Origin: Chryseobacterium sp. T16E-39
GTDB taxonomy: Bacteria; Bacteroidota; Bacteroidia; Flavobacteriales; Weeksellaceae
Assembly: GCF_002216065.1 (NCBI RefSeq)
Contig: NZ_CP022282.1
Coordinates: forward strand, 4,402,001-4,466,000
DNA: 64,000 bases
Reading direction: 5' to 3'
In this document: in pieces, positions 46,248-55,031 of the stretch
Numbering within the stretch: position 1 is the stretch's first letter
Layout of the letters: every line of letters begins with the position of its first letter
Position numbers and translations under genes: made by a program
The notes under the pieces: generated by a model
What the model saw: the letters and a program-made list of their open reading frames with translations, nothing else
Told to the model about the DNA's origin: nothing
Databases searched by the model: none

Positions 46248-46706
46248 ATGATAACGGAAATAGAACAACAAACCCTAGATATCGATTGGTTTCTTACCGA
46301 TGGTCATCACATAGGTTTTATGGCTTCTGGTGGGGGAAGATTGCCTGATTCTGTAGCAAGGTCTTCGGAAAATAATGAAAAATTAGTTTCTTATTTCAGG
46401 GGTTTACCTGAAATATCAGCTTGTACAGTTAATCCCGAACTAGATGATATATTGACCAAAATACATGGAAGCGGTGCAGATGAAAGATATCTTGAGGATT
46501 ATATATCAATGACAAAGAAGGGATTGTATTCATTTGATAAAACCAATTTTAATAATTTTCTTGACGGTCAGTATCATTTGGTAGCAATACCTATAAAAGC
46601 TTTAATCATAAGTGATTTACCTAAAGATATATTAGGAATTCTTAAAGAGACTCAATGTTCTGACAAAATAAGTGATGTTAAGAAATTAGACTGTAAAAGT
46701 TGGTAA
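46248..46706 (+). CDS. Hypothetical protein, 152 aa
   Basis: Soluble and acidic, with no signal peptide. The opening IDWFLTDGHHIGFMASGGGRLPDSVA is distinctive but I recognise no family. Stand-alone gene with a small gap to its upstream neighbour. Its size and acidity resemble immunity proteins for contact-dependent toxins, yet no toxin gene is adjacent, so this is only a possibility. Confidence 0.55.
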   Translation: MITEIEQQTLDIDWFLTDGHHIGFMASGGGRLPDSVARSSENNEKLVSYFRGLPEISACTVNPELDDILTKIHGSGADERYLEDYISMTKKGLYSFDKTNFNNFLDGQYHLVAIPIKALIISDLPKDILGILKETQCSDKISDVKKLDCKSW

Positions 46707-46808
46707 CTTCAAATAGGTTGAAAAATGATTCTATACTATAAGAGTTAGTAACCAGATTTTATTTTTTTTGGTTCACATTATTGTACTTTTACTATGGACA
46801 AGAAAATG

Positions 46809-47939
46809 CTACCTTACATTTTTCCACCACTCAGTAAATTTTTGATCCTGTTGATTCAAATGAACTAATTCTCCTATCATCGGCGTTGCTAATCGATAAG
46901 ACTGATTTTTTGACAGCGCAGAAATCTTTTCTAAAGGTTCTTTCCATGGATGATTGGCTAAAGTAAATTTAGAGTTATGTACGGGAAGTAAATTTTGAGC
47001 TCCCAATTCTTTTGTAGCCAGAGCGACTTCTTCAGGTAGCTCATGTACCGATTGCCAAGCCTTGTTATATTGTCCACATTCCATAATGGCCCAGTCTATT
47101 TTTCCGTATTTTGATCCTATTGTTTTAAATCGGTCATCACGGCCACCGTCACCGCTGTAATAAATATTCATGGATGGGGACTGAATCAGAAATGAAAGCC
47201 ATAGTGCCTGTCCACTTCTAAAACCTCTGCCTGAATCGTGATGGGTGGATTCCGTGAATATTTTAAATCCTGGTTTAACATCTACAGATTCATACCAGTC
47301 CTTTTCTACAATTTGTTTTTGGGTATATCTCCATCGTTCAAAATGAGCTCCGTTCCCTAATCCGCAGACTACGAATTTTACTTTGTTTTGTAAAGCCTTT
47401 ATCGTTTCATAATCCAGGTGGTCATAATGATCATGGGATAGTAAAAGGTAATCAATATCTGGCAGATCATTTACCGTATAAATATCACTTCCTTTGTAAG
47501 CTGTTACACTTCCTGGTATTGGGGAAGCTGTTCCGCTGAATACGGGATCTACAAGAATCTTTATCCCATTTAGCTGAAGGAAAAAAGAAGAATGCCCAAA
47601 CCATACGTAGGCATTATCGAAGGGATCCAGTCTTTTCAAATCTGTCTTTACTGAGGGAAGTGAGTCCACCGGGCTTCTGTTTGGGAATTTTGTAAACAGG
47701 GTTTCATACAATACTTCCGGCATACTATATCCTTTAGTGAGTGTTGGTCGTTCTATCAGGTTCCTGAATCTGCCATTTTTATAATGAGAAGATGATTTAA
47801 CCAGTTCCAGACGCTTTCCTTCTGGCAAAGCTCCGAACTCTTCTTTCCTCATGTAGAAAAAGGTAACGATGCTGAGAACAACAATTATAGCCGTCAGCAG
47901 GATAAGTATTTTCCTGAGTACTTTTACAGTTTTTTTCAA
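46809..47939 (-). CDS. Metallo-beta-lactamase fold hydrolase (NAPE-PLD/UlaG-like)
   Basis: 376 aa. An N-terminal membrane helix (about 10-28) is followed by an MBL domain with the metal motif HDHYDH (169-174), FGHSSFF upstream and IYYSGDGG downstream. The architecture matches the N-acylphosphatidylethanolamine phospholipase D-like group. The membrane anchor places it at the inner membrane; a lipid substrate is likely but unproven. Confidence 0.9.
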   Translation of the reverse strand: MKKTVKVLRKILILLTAIIVVLSIVTFFYMRKEEFGALPEGKRLELVKSSSHYKNGRFRNLIERPTLTKGYSMPEVLYETLFTKFPNRSPVDSLPSVKTDLKRLDPFDNAYVWFGHSSFFLQLNGIKILVDPVFSGTASPIPGSVTAYKGSDIYTVNDLPDIDYLLLSHDHYDHLDYETIKALQNKVKFVVCGLGNGAHFERWRYTQKQIVEKDWYESVDVKPGFKIFTESTHHDSGRGFRSGQALWLSFLIQSPSMNIYYSGDGGRDDRFKTIGSKYGKIDWAIMECGQYNKAWQSVHELPEEVALATKELGAQNLLPVHNSKFTLANHPWKEPLEKISALSKNQSYRLATPMIGELVHLNQQDQKFTEWWKNVR

Positions 47940-48079
47940 TGTGCTTTATTTTTTACTTTTCAATGTTTTTTGTTCCGTCCAATGATTACCATCTCTTCAT
48001 TTGCATTAAATAAAGATAGTATTTTTGAATAAAATTGTCTTTATCCATTGACTTTTTTGGCTTTTTTATATAAGACGAT

Positions 48080-49120
48080 TTATAACTTATTATACTTTAT
48101 CAGGCTGTTTACGGTTGCTATTATCGCTTCTTTATTTGTTCTCGGTTTCCAGCTTAAAACATTTTTAGCTTTAGCATTACTTGCCTTTCTGTTTATGCCT
48201 AATAAGGGCGCAATAGCTTTTGCTCTCGAATTGAAAATTGCTGCAAAACGGATCACCCAGTCAGCTACTTTTTTGTTCGAAATTTTTTGGGATACTTCGG
48301 GCATCTCTTTTTTGAGAAAATCTGCGATTTCTGGTAATGTCATCGTTCCATCTGACAAAGCGAGAAAACGTTCTCCGTTAGCTTTTGGGTCTTCCATAGC
48401 ACGAATATGAAGATCTGCCAGATCGCGGACATCTACGATGGCAAGTTCTATATTAGGGATCAGCTTCATGCTTCCGTCGAGCATACTCTTCAGGAGTCCA
48501 AAGCCACTTGACAGCTTATCAGTAAATGAGGGTCCCAGAATAGCGGTAGGATTAATAACACTTAGCTCCAGACCATTTCCTTCGTTTTTGATATAGTCCC
48601 ATGCTGCACGTTCAGCAAGTATTTTTGATTTGTTATAAGCTGATAATCCTTTTTCATTAGGATCTGTCCAGCTTTTTTCAGTGATCAGACGGGTTGGATC
48701 CTTATGACTGTAACCTACCGCTCCAAAGTTTGAAGTCATTACAACGCGCTGTACACCTGCATTTCTTGCTGCTTTTAATATCCTTACTGTTCCTTCCACA
48801 GCCGGACGTATCATCTCATCTTCATGTTTGGGTAAATGAAGAAAGATAGGTGATGCAATATGCAATACATAGGTACATTTGGTTACAGCCTCATCCCAGT
48901 TTTTATCCTGTAAAAGATCTGTTTCAATGAATTCCAGATTTTCAAAAGATGAGAGACCCGCATTGGTCAGCATAGCCAGTATTTCATCTTTTCTGGATAA
49001 GGAACGTAATGTGGTCCTTACTCTGTATCCTTTTTGTAAAAGCTGCAAAATAGTATGAATGGCAACGAACCCTGTACCTCCTGTTACCAATACCAATTGA
49101 TTATTGTTTAAACTTTCCAT
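48080..49120 (-). CDS. NAD(P)-dependent SDR, dihydroflavonol reductase-like
   Basis: 346 aa extended SDR. Rossmann motif LVTGGTGFVAIHTI (residues about 11-24); catalytic Tyr-Lys in SAYNKSKILAERAA; downstream INPTAILGP. It reduces a carbonyl using NAD(P)H; members act on flavonoids, aldehydes or methylglyoxal-like substrates. No pathway context is visible. Confidence 0.9.
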   Translation of the reverse strand: MESLNNNQLVLVTGGTGFVAIHTILQLLQKGYRVRTTLRSLSRKDEILAMLTNAGLSSFENLEFIETDLLQDKNWDEAVTKCTYVLHIASPIFLHLPKHEDEMIRPAVEGTVRILKAARNAGVQRVVMTSNFGAVGYSHKDPTRLITEKSWTDPNEKGLSAYNKSKILAERAAWDYIKNEGNGLELSVINPTAILGPSFTDKLSSGFGLLKSMLDGSMKLIPNIELAIVDVRDLADLHIRAMEDPKANGERFLALSDGTMTLPEIADFLKKEMPEVSQKISNKKVADWVIRFAAIFNSRAKAIAPLLGINRKASNAKAKNVLSWKPRTNKEAIIATVNSLIKYNKL

Positions 49121-49236
49121 TATGGTGATTTTTACTGGAACAAATTTCGATAAAATTGATGGCAGATATTTTGTTTAAAAGTCCAGATTTACTTTGTTGA
49201 GAGGTTCTTTTACAAAGAAAAACAGGGTCAAAAAAA

Positions 49237-49256
49237 AGACCCCAAAATTGGGGTCT
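49237..49256 (-). terminator. Terminator of cspA gene
   Basis: AGACCCC/GGGGTCT stem, then a minus-strand run of T at 49229-49236. Confidence 0.92.
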
Positions 49257-49299
49257 CATGTGTGATTTGATATTATCTTATTGAAAAATATCTGGAAAA

Positions 49300-49494
49300 C
49301 TATGCAAGTTTTACATTTACTGCGTTTAATCCTTTTTCACTTTTTTGTACTTCAAAAGTTACTTTATCGTTTTCACGAATAATTCTTGTGCTTAATCCTG
49401 AAGCGTGTACAAAGATATCCTGTCCTCCGTCTGCTGGAGAAATAAATCCGAAACCTTTTGTTTCGTTAAAAAATTTTACTGTGCCTTCTTGCAT
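49300..49494 (-). CDS. CspA family cold shock protein
   Basis: 64 aa, one cold shock domain. RNP1 is KGFGFISP, RNP2 is IFVHASGL. Single-stranded nucleic acid chaperone, destabilising mRNA structure in the cold. It is the last gene of a minus-strand cluster with the longer CSD protein (31-bp gap) and the DEAD-box fragment. It has a strong terminator. Confidence 0.96.
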   Translation of the reverse strand: MQEGTVKFFNETKGFGFISPADGGQDIFVHASGLSTRIIRENDKVTFEVQKSEKGLNAVNVKLA

Positions 49495-49525
49495 TGTAAT
49501 TGTTATTAAAATTGTTGTTATTTTA

Positions 49526-49954
49526 TTATTTTACCAATTGAATATCGATAGCTGAGAACCCTTTTGGAGATCTCTCTTTCTCAAATGATACTTTATTTCC
49601 TTTCTTTACTGGCTCCGCACAGTTGTTGCTATGGAAAAATACATTTTCCTTAGTTTTATCTTCAGTGATAAAACCATATCCTTTTTCACTGAAAAAAGTA
49701 ATGATTCCAGACTTGCGGATTTCTTCTTCAGGAATAGGTGCTGCTCCTAGCTGGATATCGTCAAGATTGATTTCTTGTGTTTCTTCCGGTGGAGTAGAAG
49801 TAAGTCTTCCGTATGAGTCAACATACGTTAGCATTTCGTCTAGTCCTTTTCCTTTGTTGTTATTAGTTTTGCGGTCTTCACGACGTAAAGCCTTTTCTTT
49901 TTGTTTTTGAATTTTTTTCTTGAAATTTTCTTTTTTAGAGAAAGAATCTGCCAT
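49526..49954 (-). CDS. Cold shock domain protein with basic N-terminal tail
   Basis: 142 aa. Residues 1-45 are strongly basic and predicted disordered (KKENFKKKIQKQKEKALRR). The CSD is at about 80-142, with RNP1 KGYGFITED and RNP2 VFFHSN. It likely binds RNA through both parts. Its start is 20 bp after the DEAD-box stop, so they are co-transcribed. Confidence 0.9.
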   Translation of the reverse strand: MADSFSKKENFKKKIQKQKEKALRREDRKTNNNKGKGLDEMLTYVDSYGRLTSTPPEETQEINLDDIQLGAAPIPEEEIRKSGIITFFSEKGYGFITEDKTKENVFFHSNNCAEPVKKGNKVSFEKERSPKGFSAIDIQLVK

Positions 49955-49974
49955 AAATTAATTTTATTATTTAG

Positions 49975-50709
49975 TTATTGTATTAAGTATTGGGTTGGAT
50001 TTATGGTATATAACCTATCCGTTTTTGCTTTTTTTTCAACAGGGATCATTGGCTGTTCAATATCTTTTTCCGTACGAGAAATGGAGGCTGTCTCAATTTC
50101 TGTGGGATTATTTAATAGCATATCAGCGAATTTCCTGATTTTATCTGATACTGTTGAAGAAAAAAGTAGGGTCTGTCTTTTCTGAGGAATAAGTTTAAGA
50201 ACTTTCTTCACATCATTCACAAAGCTCGGGTCGAGCATTTTATCAGCTTCATCCAAAACCAGAATTTCGATTTTGGAAAGATTAATAGGTCTGTAGTTGA
50301 TCAGATCGAGTAACGACGTAGGAGTTGTAATGAGAACATCCACTCTTATTCTTAAAGCAGCAAGTTGATTTCCCTGTGATGTCCCATCATGAATAGTCAG
50401 TTGAGAAAGCGGAAGATATTTGCTGTAAATTCTAAAATCTTCTTCGATCTGGATGGCCAGTTCTTGTGTCGGGGTTAAAATAAGCGTTCGGATCTCCTTA
50501 TGTTCCGGAGAACTTCTTTTTAATAATTGAATAACCGGCATTGCAAATGCAGCTATTTTCCCTTTCTCCTTCGGTGCAAAACCAAGAAAATCTCTACCTT
50601 TCAGAATCTGTGGAATAGCACCACTCTGTATTTCTGTAGGTTTTGAATATCCTGTCTCTGTTGCGGCTCGGATAATGGGGTTTATTAAATTTAAATTTTT
50701 GAAATTCAT
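49975..50709 (-). CDS. Half-length DEAD-box protein, degenerate Walker A
   Basis: 244 aa against about 370 or more for RhlE-type helicases. Only the first RecA domain is present. Q motif YSKPTEIQSGAIPQ, Ia PTQELAIQ, motif II DEAD and motif III SST are visible. The Walker A, normally AxTGxGKT, reads APKEKGKIAAF, lacking the core Gly and Thr. TPGR is replaced by TPTS. The second helicase domain is absent: the ORF stops after the linker (KDIEQPMIPVEKKAK) at a TAA. Probably ATPase-inactive; it may be an RNA-binding pseudo-enzyme within the cold-shock cluster. A decaying gene is possible. Confidence 0.85.
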   Translation of the reverse strand: MNFKNLNLINPIIRAATETGYSKPTEIQSGAIPQILKGRDFLGFAPKEKGKIAAFAMPVIQLLKRSSPEHKEIRTLILTPTQELAIQIEEDFRIYSKYLPLSQLTIHDGTSQGNQLAALRIRVDVLITTPTSLLDLINYRPINLSKIEILVLDEADKMLDPSFVNDVKKVLKLIPQKRQTLLFSSTVSDKIRKFADMLLNNPTEIETASISRTEKDIEQPMIPVEKKAKTDRLYTINPTQYLIQ

Positions 50710-50905
50710 TTATAAGGGTTGCCGAATCTTCGACCTTTGATCAATCCTTTGCAGAAATTGAAATATTTATTTTGTTATTGGTGTATTATGGTTAAATTTA
50801 AGAAATAATCTTTGTTTTCCCATTATTTATCTTGCTTTTGTTCACCAATAATCTAAAAATAATAAAGATCAGTTGCTGAGTTTGCAATAGCGTGCCATGC
50901 TTCAA
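50710..50905. other. Leader of DEAD-box transcript, no gene
   Basis: About 195 bp between the small RRM-like ORF and the DEAD-box start. A weak -7 (TAAATTTA on the minus strand) lies near 50790-50800. No further ORF supported. Confidence 0.4.
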
Positions 50906-51061
50906 TTAAATAAGCACTTCTTTACGCCCGTAAACCCTAGAGTCTGCGTAGTGGTCTTCTTTTGTAATTTCTACTGAGAGTAAATCTCCTAAAGGAGTAA
51001 AAGGATCTTCAAATTGTTTTTCTATTGTTTGAGTTTTAAAGTTGCCTATATAAATATTCAT
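50906..51061 (-). CDS. RRM-like small protein (truncated RNA-recognition motif)
   Basis: 51 aa, below usual ORF cut-offs: MNIYIGNFKTQTIEKQFEDP begins it. MNIYIGN is a clear RNP2, as in bacterial single-RRM proteins of about 80-100 aa, and FEDPFTPLGDLLSVEIT matches helix 1 through strand 2. It ends at SRVYGRKEVLI before the RNP1 (KGFGFV) half appears. A perfect TAnnTTTG promoter lies upstream, with a 110-base leader. It is either a real minimal protein or a truncated RRM gene. Confidence 0.6.
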   Translation of the reverse strand: MNIYIGNFKTQTIEKQFEDPFTPLGDLLSVEITKEDHYADSRVYGRKEVLI

Positions 51062-51375
51062 TTATGAAATAAATAAGGGTTAATTTTTGGCAGCTGAAAA
51101 AGCAAAAACTGAAAGAAAAAAATAAGTATTCTAAACTGTAACAGAGAGCAAAGGCAGAGGCCTGTTTATTTATTAAACGCAAATATACGAAAAAATAATG
51201 GAATGAGGGTGTTTTAATTGATTGATTTTCAAAAAATTGTTTCAAACATGTTATGATTAATAATGAAATGCCATTACTAAGGATACAATATATCGGACGG
51301 GAATCATTTTACTAAAATTAATACATTGCCCATCATATTGCCCCTCATTTTGATTGTGTTCTGATTACCTGTTCT
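51062..51375. other. Leader and intergenic region upstream of RRM-like gene
   Basis: Holds the leader and promoter of the small RRM-like gene. Beyond 51190 I see no supported feature; the sequence is AT-rich. Confidence 0.45.
51180..51187 (-). promoter_or_regulatory. Promoter of RRM-like gene
   Basis: TATATTTG on the minus strand. It implies a 110-base 5' leader, long as for cold-shock mRNAs. Confidence 0.6.
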
Positions 51376-52083
51376 TTAGTTAAATAGAGTATTGTTAGAC
51401 TGTTTTTTTTTAACCCCTATAATCATGAGCCATAAGCATATTCCTACTTCACCTAGGCTGGCCGGTAGCATAATATAATGGGGAATAAAAGTTTGATCAT
51501 AGGTGGGGAAGAGAAAAGTTCCGAAAAAATCGATTAGATATCCAAAGCATCCCGCCATTAAAAGAATTCCTAATATTTTGGGAATAAATCCTGATCGATA
51601 AACAAGATAACCAAAAGGAAGTAACCAAAGTCCCCAAAATATATGGTTTACAAAATTACCATCGTGATATAAATCAAGATAAAACTTAACGTGGGTATGA
51701 AGTTGCCCTTCAGTATACATTTTCGGATAACCCGAGTTACTCAATAAGTTGATGACAGCAAATTTATTGGATAAATTGACGAAGGAAATGGGAACCTGCA
51801 CAAGAGCAAAAGCAACCATTATTTTAGCGTAGAAATCATTAACGGGTTTGAAAAGTTTATAAAGAATAAATGGTAGTACTAAAAAAGAAGTCCAACAAAT
51901 TATTTCACAAACAATTCCAATTTTGAATAGAGGTAGAAAAGCTGGAATCTCAGCTTTAAACTGTGTTACCTCATCTGGTAATTTAAGTTTTGAAGGAATA
52001 TATTGTAAACAAAGGATACCAGTTATAATAACAATTAAATAGGTAAATCCGGCGATTCTTGCGGTTTTTATTTGGGAGTCCAT
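51376..52083 (-). CDS. DUF4386 family membrane protein
   Basis: 235 aa, about six hydrophobic segments. Family-like start ARIAGFTYLIVIITGILC and NHIFWGLWLLPFGYLVYRSG. No known function. It begins 64 bp after the Crp/Fnr regulator gene on the same strand; DUF4386 proteins commonly accompany such regulators, suggesting common control. Confidence 0.85.
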   Translation of the reverse strand: MDSQIKTARIAGFTYLIVIITGILCLQYIPSKLKLPDEVTQFKAEIPAFLPLFKIGIVCEIICWTSFLVLPFILYKLFKPVNDFYAKIMVAFALVQVPISFVNLSNKFAVINLLSNSGYPKMYTEGQLHTHVKFYLDLYHDGNFVNHIFWGLWLLPFGYLVYRSGFIPKILGILLMAGCFGYLIDFFGTFLFPTYDQTFIPHYIMLPASLGEVGICLWLMIIGVKKKQSNNTLFN

Positions 52084-52147
52084 AAGTATATCAGGTTAAA
52101 CTCTAACAAAGATATTTGATACCCTGCTGTGCTCAACTTAACATTTG

Positions 52148-52732
52148 TTAGGAAAATAATTCACGCCTTATTCTGCTTAAGCTTTCAGGTTTAATGCCTA
52201 AATAAGAAGAGATGTATTTAAGGGGAACATTTTTAATAATATTGGGTTGTTGGTTGATTAATTTTAAATATCTCTGTTCGGCTGTAAGGGTCGTTAGATC
52301 GTTCATTCTCTGCCTGTCCTCTTCCTGTACTTTTTCAAATAGCTTAATTGTAAAATCTTTTTGAGTTTTGCTCCTCTGGGCTGTCGCAATAGCATCCTCA
52401 TGTGTAATTCTTAGAAGCTCACATTCGGTTATACAATGAAGAGTCTGATTAGAAACAGTTTGGTTAATAAAGTGAAAATAAGAAGTGAAAAATCTTGAAT
52501 CATTATTGAGATCAACCGTTACCTCTTCACCATTTTCATTGGTATAAAAATTACGCATCTGACCTGATACTATAAAATTATGGTATTTCGGAACTGTACC
52601 CGCCTCTTCGAGAAGCGTATCCCTGGGAACAAAAACAGGTTTGAAAGTACTACGGCAATTAGCCCGGTCAGATTCTGGCAACGCAATAATTTGTTCTATA
52701 TAGTTAAATAAGGTTTCGTAATAATGATCCAT
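52148..52732 (-). CDS. Crp/Fnr family transcriptional regulator
   Basis: 194 aa. The cyclic-nucleotide-binding-like beta roll (PRDTLLEEAGTVPKYHNFIVSG) lacks a cluster of Fnr-type cysteines. The C-terminal winged HTH is short (LKYISSYLGIKPESLSRIRREL). Such flavobacterial members rarely bind cAMP. It probably controls the DUF4386 gene downstream. Confidence 0.88.
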   Translation of the reverse strand: MDHYYETLFNYIEQIIALPESDRANCRSTFKPVFVPRDTLLEEAGTVPKYHNFIVSGQMRNFYTNENGEEVTVDLNNDSRFFTSYFHFINQTVSNQTLHCITECELLRITHEDAIATAQRSKTQKDFTIKLFEKVQEEDRQRMNDLTTLTAEQRYLKLINQQPNIIKNVPLKYISSYLGIKPESLSRIRRELFS

Positions 52733-52913
52733 TGCTTTCGTTTCGTTTTAATGCTGAAAATTGAAAAAGGTAATTCAGATTACATTTATCAGGTACATAA
52801 AATTACTTCATTTTTTCAATATATTTTACAGCGAAAGATGGTACATATTTTATTGAATGTATTCTATTTGAATTTTTAATAAATATTATTTATAAAAAGA
52901 GATGATGACCTTA

Positions 52914-53426
52914 TTATTTTAATTCCAATTCAAAAATTCCTGATGGAACAGAAAAATTCTTTAATACAGTATCTTTTACAAAAAGAAATCCCAGGTCTTT
53001 AAAAAATCTAACGATGGGATCATTCTCAGTTGTATTGATCCAAATGCTGTCTGTAAAGGTAATGGCTGATCTGCTTTTATTCCAGAGTGATTGTCTTACT
53101 TCGGGTAGATCATATTCCGGAAGTAGAGCAAAATCTATTATTTCTGTCATTCTTTTTCCTTCTGGAGAGCCGGAATAGCTGGAGCCACTTTTAAAAAGAC
53201 AATATCCGACAGGCTCATCATCCACAAACACCATGATGAGCTGAGTGGAAAGATCATTCAGTACATTGATCATTTTTTTATACTCGACATATTCGGCAAG
53301 GTATTCTTCTATTTTTTCGGGTGAAATAATTTCCTGATATCTATTTCTGATGTACGGTCTCATTACAGAAAAAAGATAGTCGATTCCCTGATCTGATCCT
53401 ACTGTGAATTTTGAAATAATCTCCAT
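52914..53426 (-). CDS. GNAT family acetyltransferase-like protein
   Basis: 170 aa. It has a GNAT pattern with LIMVFVDDEPVGYCLFKSG (beta 4 region), TEIIDFALLPEYD and FKDLGFLFVKD at the end, but the acetyl-CoA loop (QxxGxG/A) is weak. It is divergent from the MocR regulator at 53569, with direct repeats between them, so it is the likely target of that regulator. The substrate is unknown. Confidence 0.7.
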   Translation of the reverse strand: MEIISKFTVGSDQGIDYLFSVMRPYIRNRYQEIISPEKIEEYLAEYVEYKKMINVLNDLSTQLIMVFVDDEPVGYCLFKSGSSYSGSPEGKRMTEIIDFALLPEYDLPEVRQSLWNKSRSAITFTDSIWINTTENDPIVRFFKDLGFLFVKDTVLKNFSVPSGIFELELK

Positions 53427-53443
53427 TTAGATTTCTTTTTTTT

Positions 53444-53451
53444 CAAAGTTA
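53444..53451 (-). promoter_or_regulatory. Promoter of GNAT gene
   Basis: TAACTTTG on the minus strand, perfect -7. Confidence 0.6.
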
Positions 53452-53475
53452 GTGGATTGTGAATCGATTATATAG

Positions 53476-53507
53476 GTACAGTTCTATACAATTGAGTCAG
53501 TACAGTT
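53476..53507. promoter_or_regulatory. Candidate MocR operator direct repeats
   Basis: GTACAGTT at 53476-53483 and again at 53500-53507 (24-bp period), between the two divergent promoters. MocR/GabR-type regulators bind paired direct repeats. Confidence 0.5.
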
Positions 53508-53540
53508 GGTTTTTAATTGATATTTATAAGAACACATTTG

Positions 53541-53548
53541 TACATTTG
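53541..53548 (+). promoter_or_regulatory. Promoter of MocR regulator gene
   Basis: TACATTTG, perfect -7. It is part of ACATTTGT repeated twice in tandem and framed by GAAC/GTTC. Confidence 0.6.
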
Positions 53549-53568
53549 TTCTGAAAAGATGAATCAGT

Positions 53569-54981
53569 ATGCAAACGTACAGATATGAAGTTTTTACTTC
53601 TGTCATTGAGAGCAAAATAAAAAAGGGAATACTTAGACCGGGTAGCCGCCTTCCTTCTGTCAGAGAAATTAAGAACAATTATCACCTCAGTACCAGTTCT
53701 GTTCAAAGCGGTTATGATTATCTGGTCATAAAAGGGTTAGTAAAGAATATTCCACGTTCCGGTTATTTTGTAGCTTCAGATAGAAAACAAAATATAACCA
53801 AACCTTTATTGAATGAATATACTGCAAAAAATGAAGTCTTTAGCAGAAATGTTACATTAATTTCGCCAAGAAATAGACCTTCGGAGTATACCTCATTTAA
53901 TTCTGCCACACCAACAGATCTTTTGATTCCTCAAAATCTGATTTTAAAAAAAATGCAGGAAGTGATTCGGGAAAAAGGAGCTTCACTTCTCCGTTATTAT
54001 CCTGTCAATGGATCATGGGAGTTGAGAAATCAAATTGCGGATAGAGCATCTCAATATGGATGTATGCTTAATCCTGAAGAATTAATTATTACAGACGGGG
54101 CTTTGCAGGCGCTTTATATTGCTTTGGCATCTGTTACAAATCCAGGTGATCTTATTGCGGTTGAAAGTCCATGTGTATTTTCTGTTTTAGAAGTAATCAG
54201 CAACCTAAGGCTTAAGACAATTGAAATCTTTGTCCATAATGAAAATGGATTTGATGCGGCATATTTAAAAAAAGTATGTTCGGATCATCCGATCAAAGCT
54301 CTTGTGGTAACTCCTAATTTTCATAACCCAACCGGGATTCTTATGTCGGATGATACCAAAAAAGAATTGCTTTCGATTGCAGTTGAGCATCAATTTCCAA
54401 TTATAGAAAATGATATTTATGGAGATCTTTATTTTGGAAATGAACGACCTTCTAATATTCGTAATTTTGATGAAGATGGTTGGGTAATGACCTTTTCTTC
54501 TTTTTCAAAGACACTGGCTCCGGGAATCCGGCTTGGTTGGCTGCATGCGGGTAAATACACTGCAGAAACTGAAAGACTAAAGTTCGCTTTGGGAAGGTCT
54601 GTGGCTCCGATATATCAGGAATTACTCATCAGATTGCTCGAAGACCGTAGCTATGACAAACATTTACGGTCATTTCGTAAGCAATTGAAAAAACAGGCAA
54701 AAGAAGTCCTGGAGGCTTTACGTCAGTATTTTCCTGACCGTTCATATTTTCAAACTCCCGACGGGGGATATAGTATTTGGGGAAGTTTACCGGAGCAAGT
54801 TGATATGAAATCTTTCTACACCTATTGTGAAAATCAAAGAATATTATTTACTCCAGGTGATATTTTTACCTTTACAGATAAGTTTCATCATTATTTTAGG
54901 ATTGTATTTGCTGAACATATTAATTCTAATAGCTTTCAATCTTTGGAAAATGCAGGTACGAAAGCTAAAGACCTTCTCTAA
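53569..54981 (+). CDS. MocR-type GntR/aminotransferase regulator
   Basis: 470 aa. A GntR winged HTH (residues 1-72: LRPGSRLPSVREIKNNYHLS, IPRSGYFV) is joined to a fold-type I aminotransferase domain (about 110-465) with NFHNPTG, IENDIYGDL and the PLP lysine in FSSFSKTLAPGIRLGW. Regulators of this kind use PLP and an amino compound as effector. It is divergent from the GNAT gene, its likely target, together with its own promoter. Confidence 0.95.
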   Translation: MQTYRYEVFTSVIESKIKKGILRPGSRLPSVREIKNNYHLSTSSVQSGYDYLVIKGLVKNIPRSGYFVASDRKQNITKPLLNEYTAKNEVFSRNVTLISPRNRPSEYTSFNSATPTDLLIPQNLILKKMQEVIREKGASLLRYYPVNGSWELRNQIADRASQYGCMLNPEELIITDGALQALYIALASVTNPGDLIAVESPCVFSVLEVISNLRLKTIEIFVHNENGFDAAYLKKVCSDHPIKALVVTPNFHNPTGILMSDDTKKELLSIAVEHQFPIIENDIYGDLYFGNERPSNIRNFDEDGWVMTFSSFSKTLAPGIRLGWLHAGKYTAETERLKFALGRSVAPIYQELLIRLLEDRSYDKHLRSFRKQLKKQAKEVLEALRQYFPDRSYFQTPDGGYSIWGSLPEQVDMKSFYTYCENQRILFTPGDIFTFTDKFHHYFRIVFAEHINSNSFQSLENAGTKAKDLL

Positions 54982-55031
54982 TTCAGGATATAAAAAAGAG
55001 CGTGCTTTTAAGAAGTAAACAATTGATGAGT

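Noticed and set aside
49955..49974. DEAD-box truncation due to a frameshift with the second domain just downstream
   Set aside because: Only 20 bp separate the stop from the next gene, and no helicase C-terminal sequence is found in any frame.
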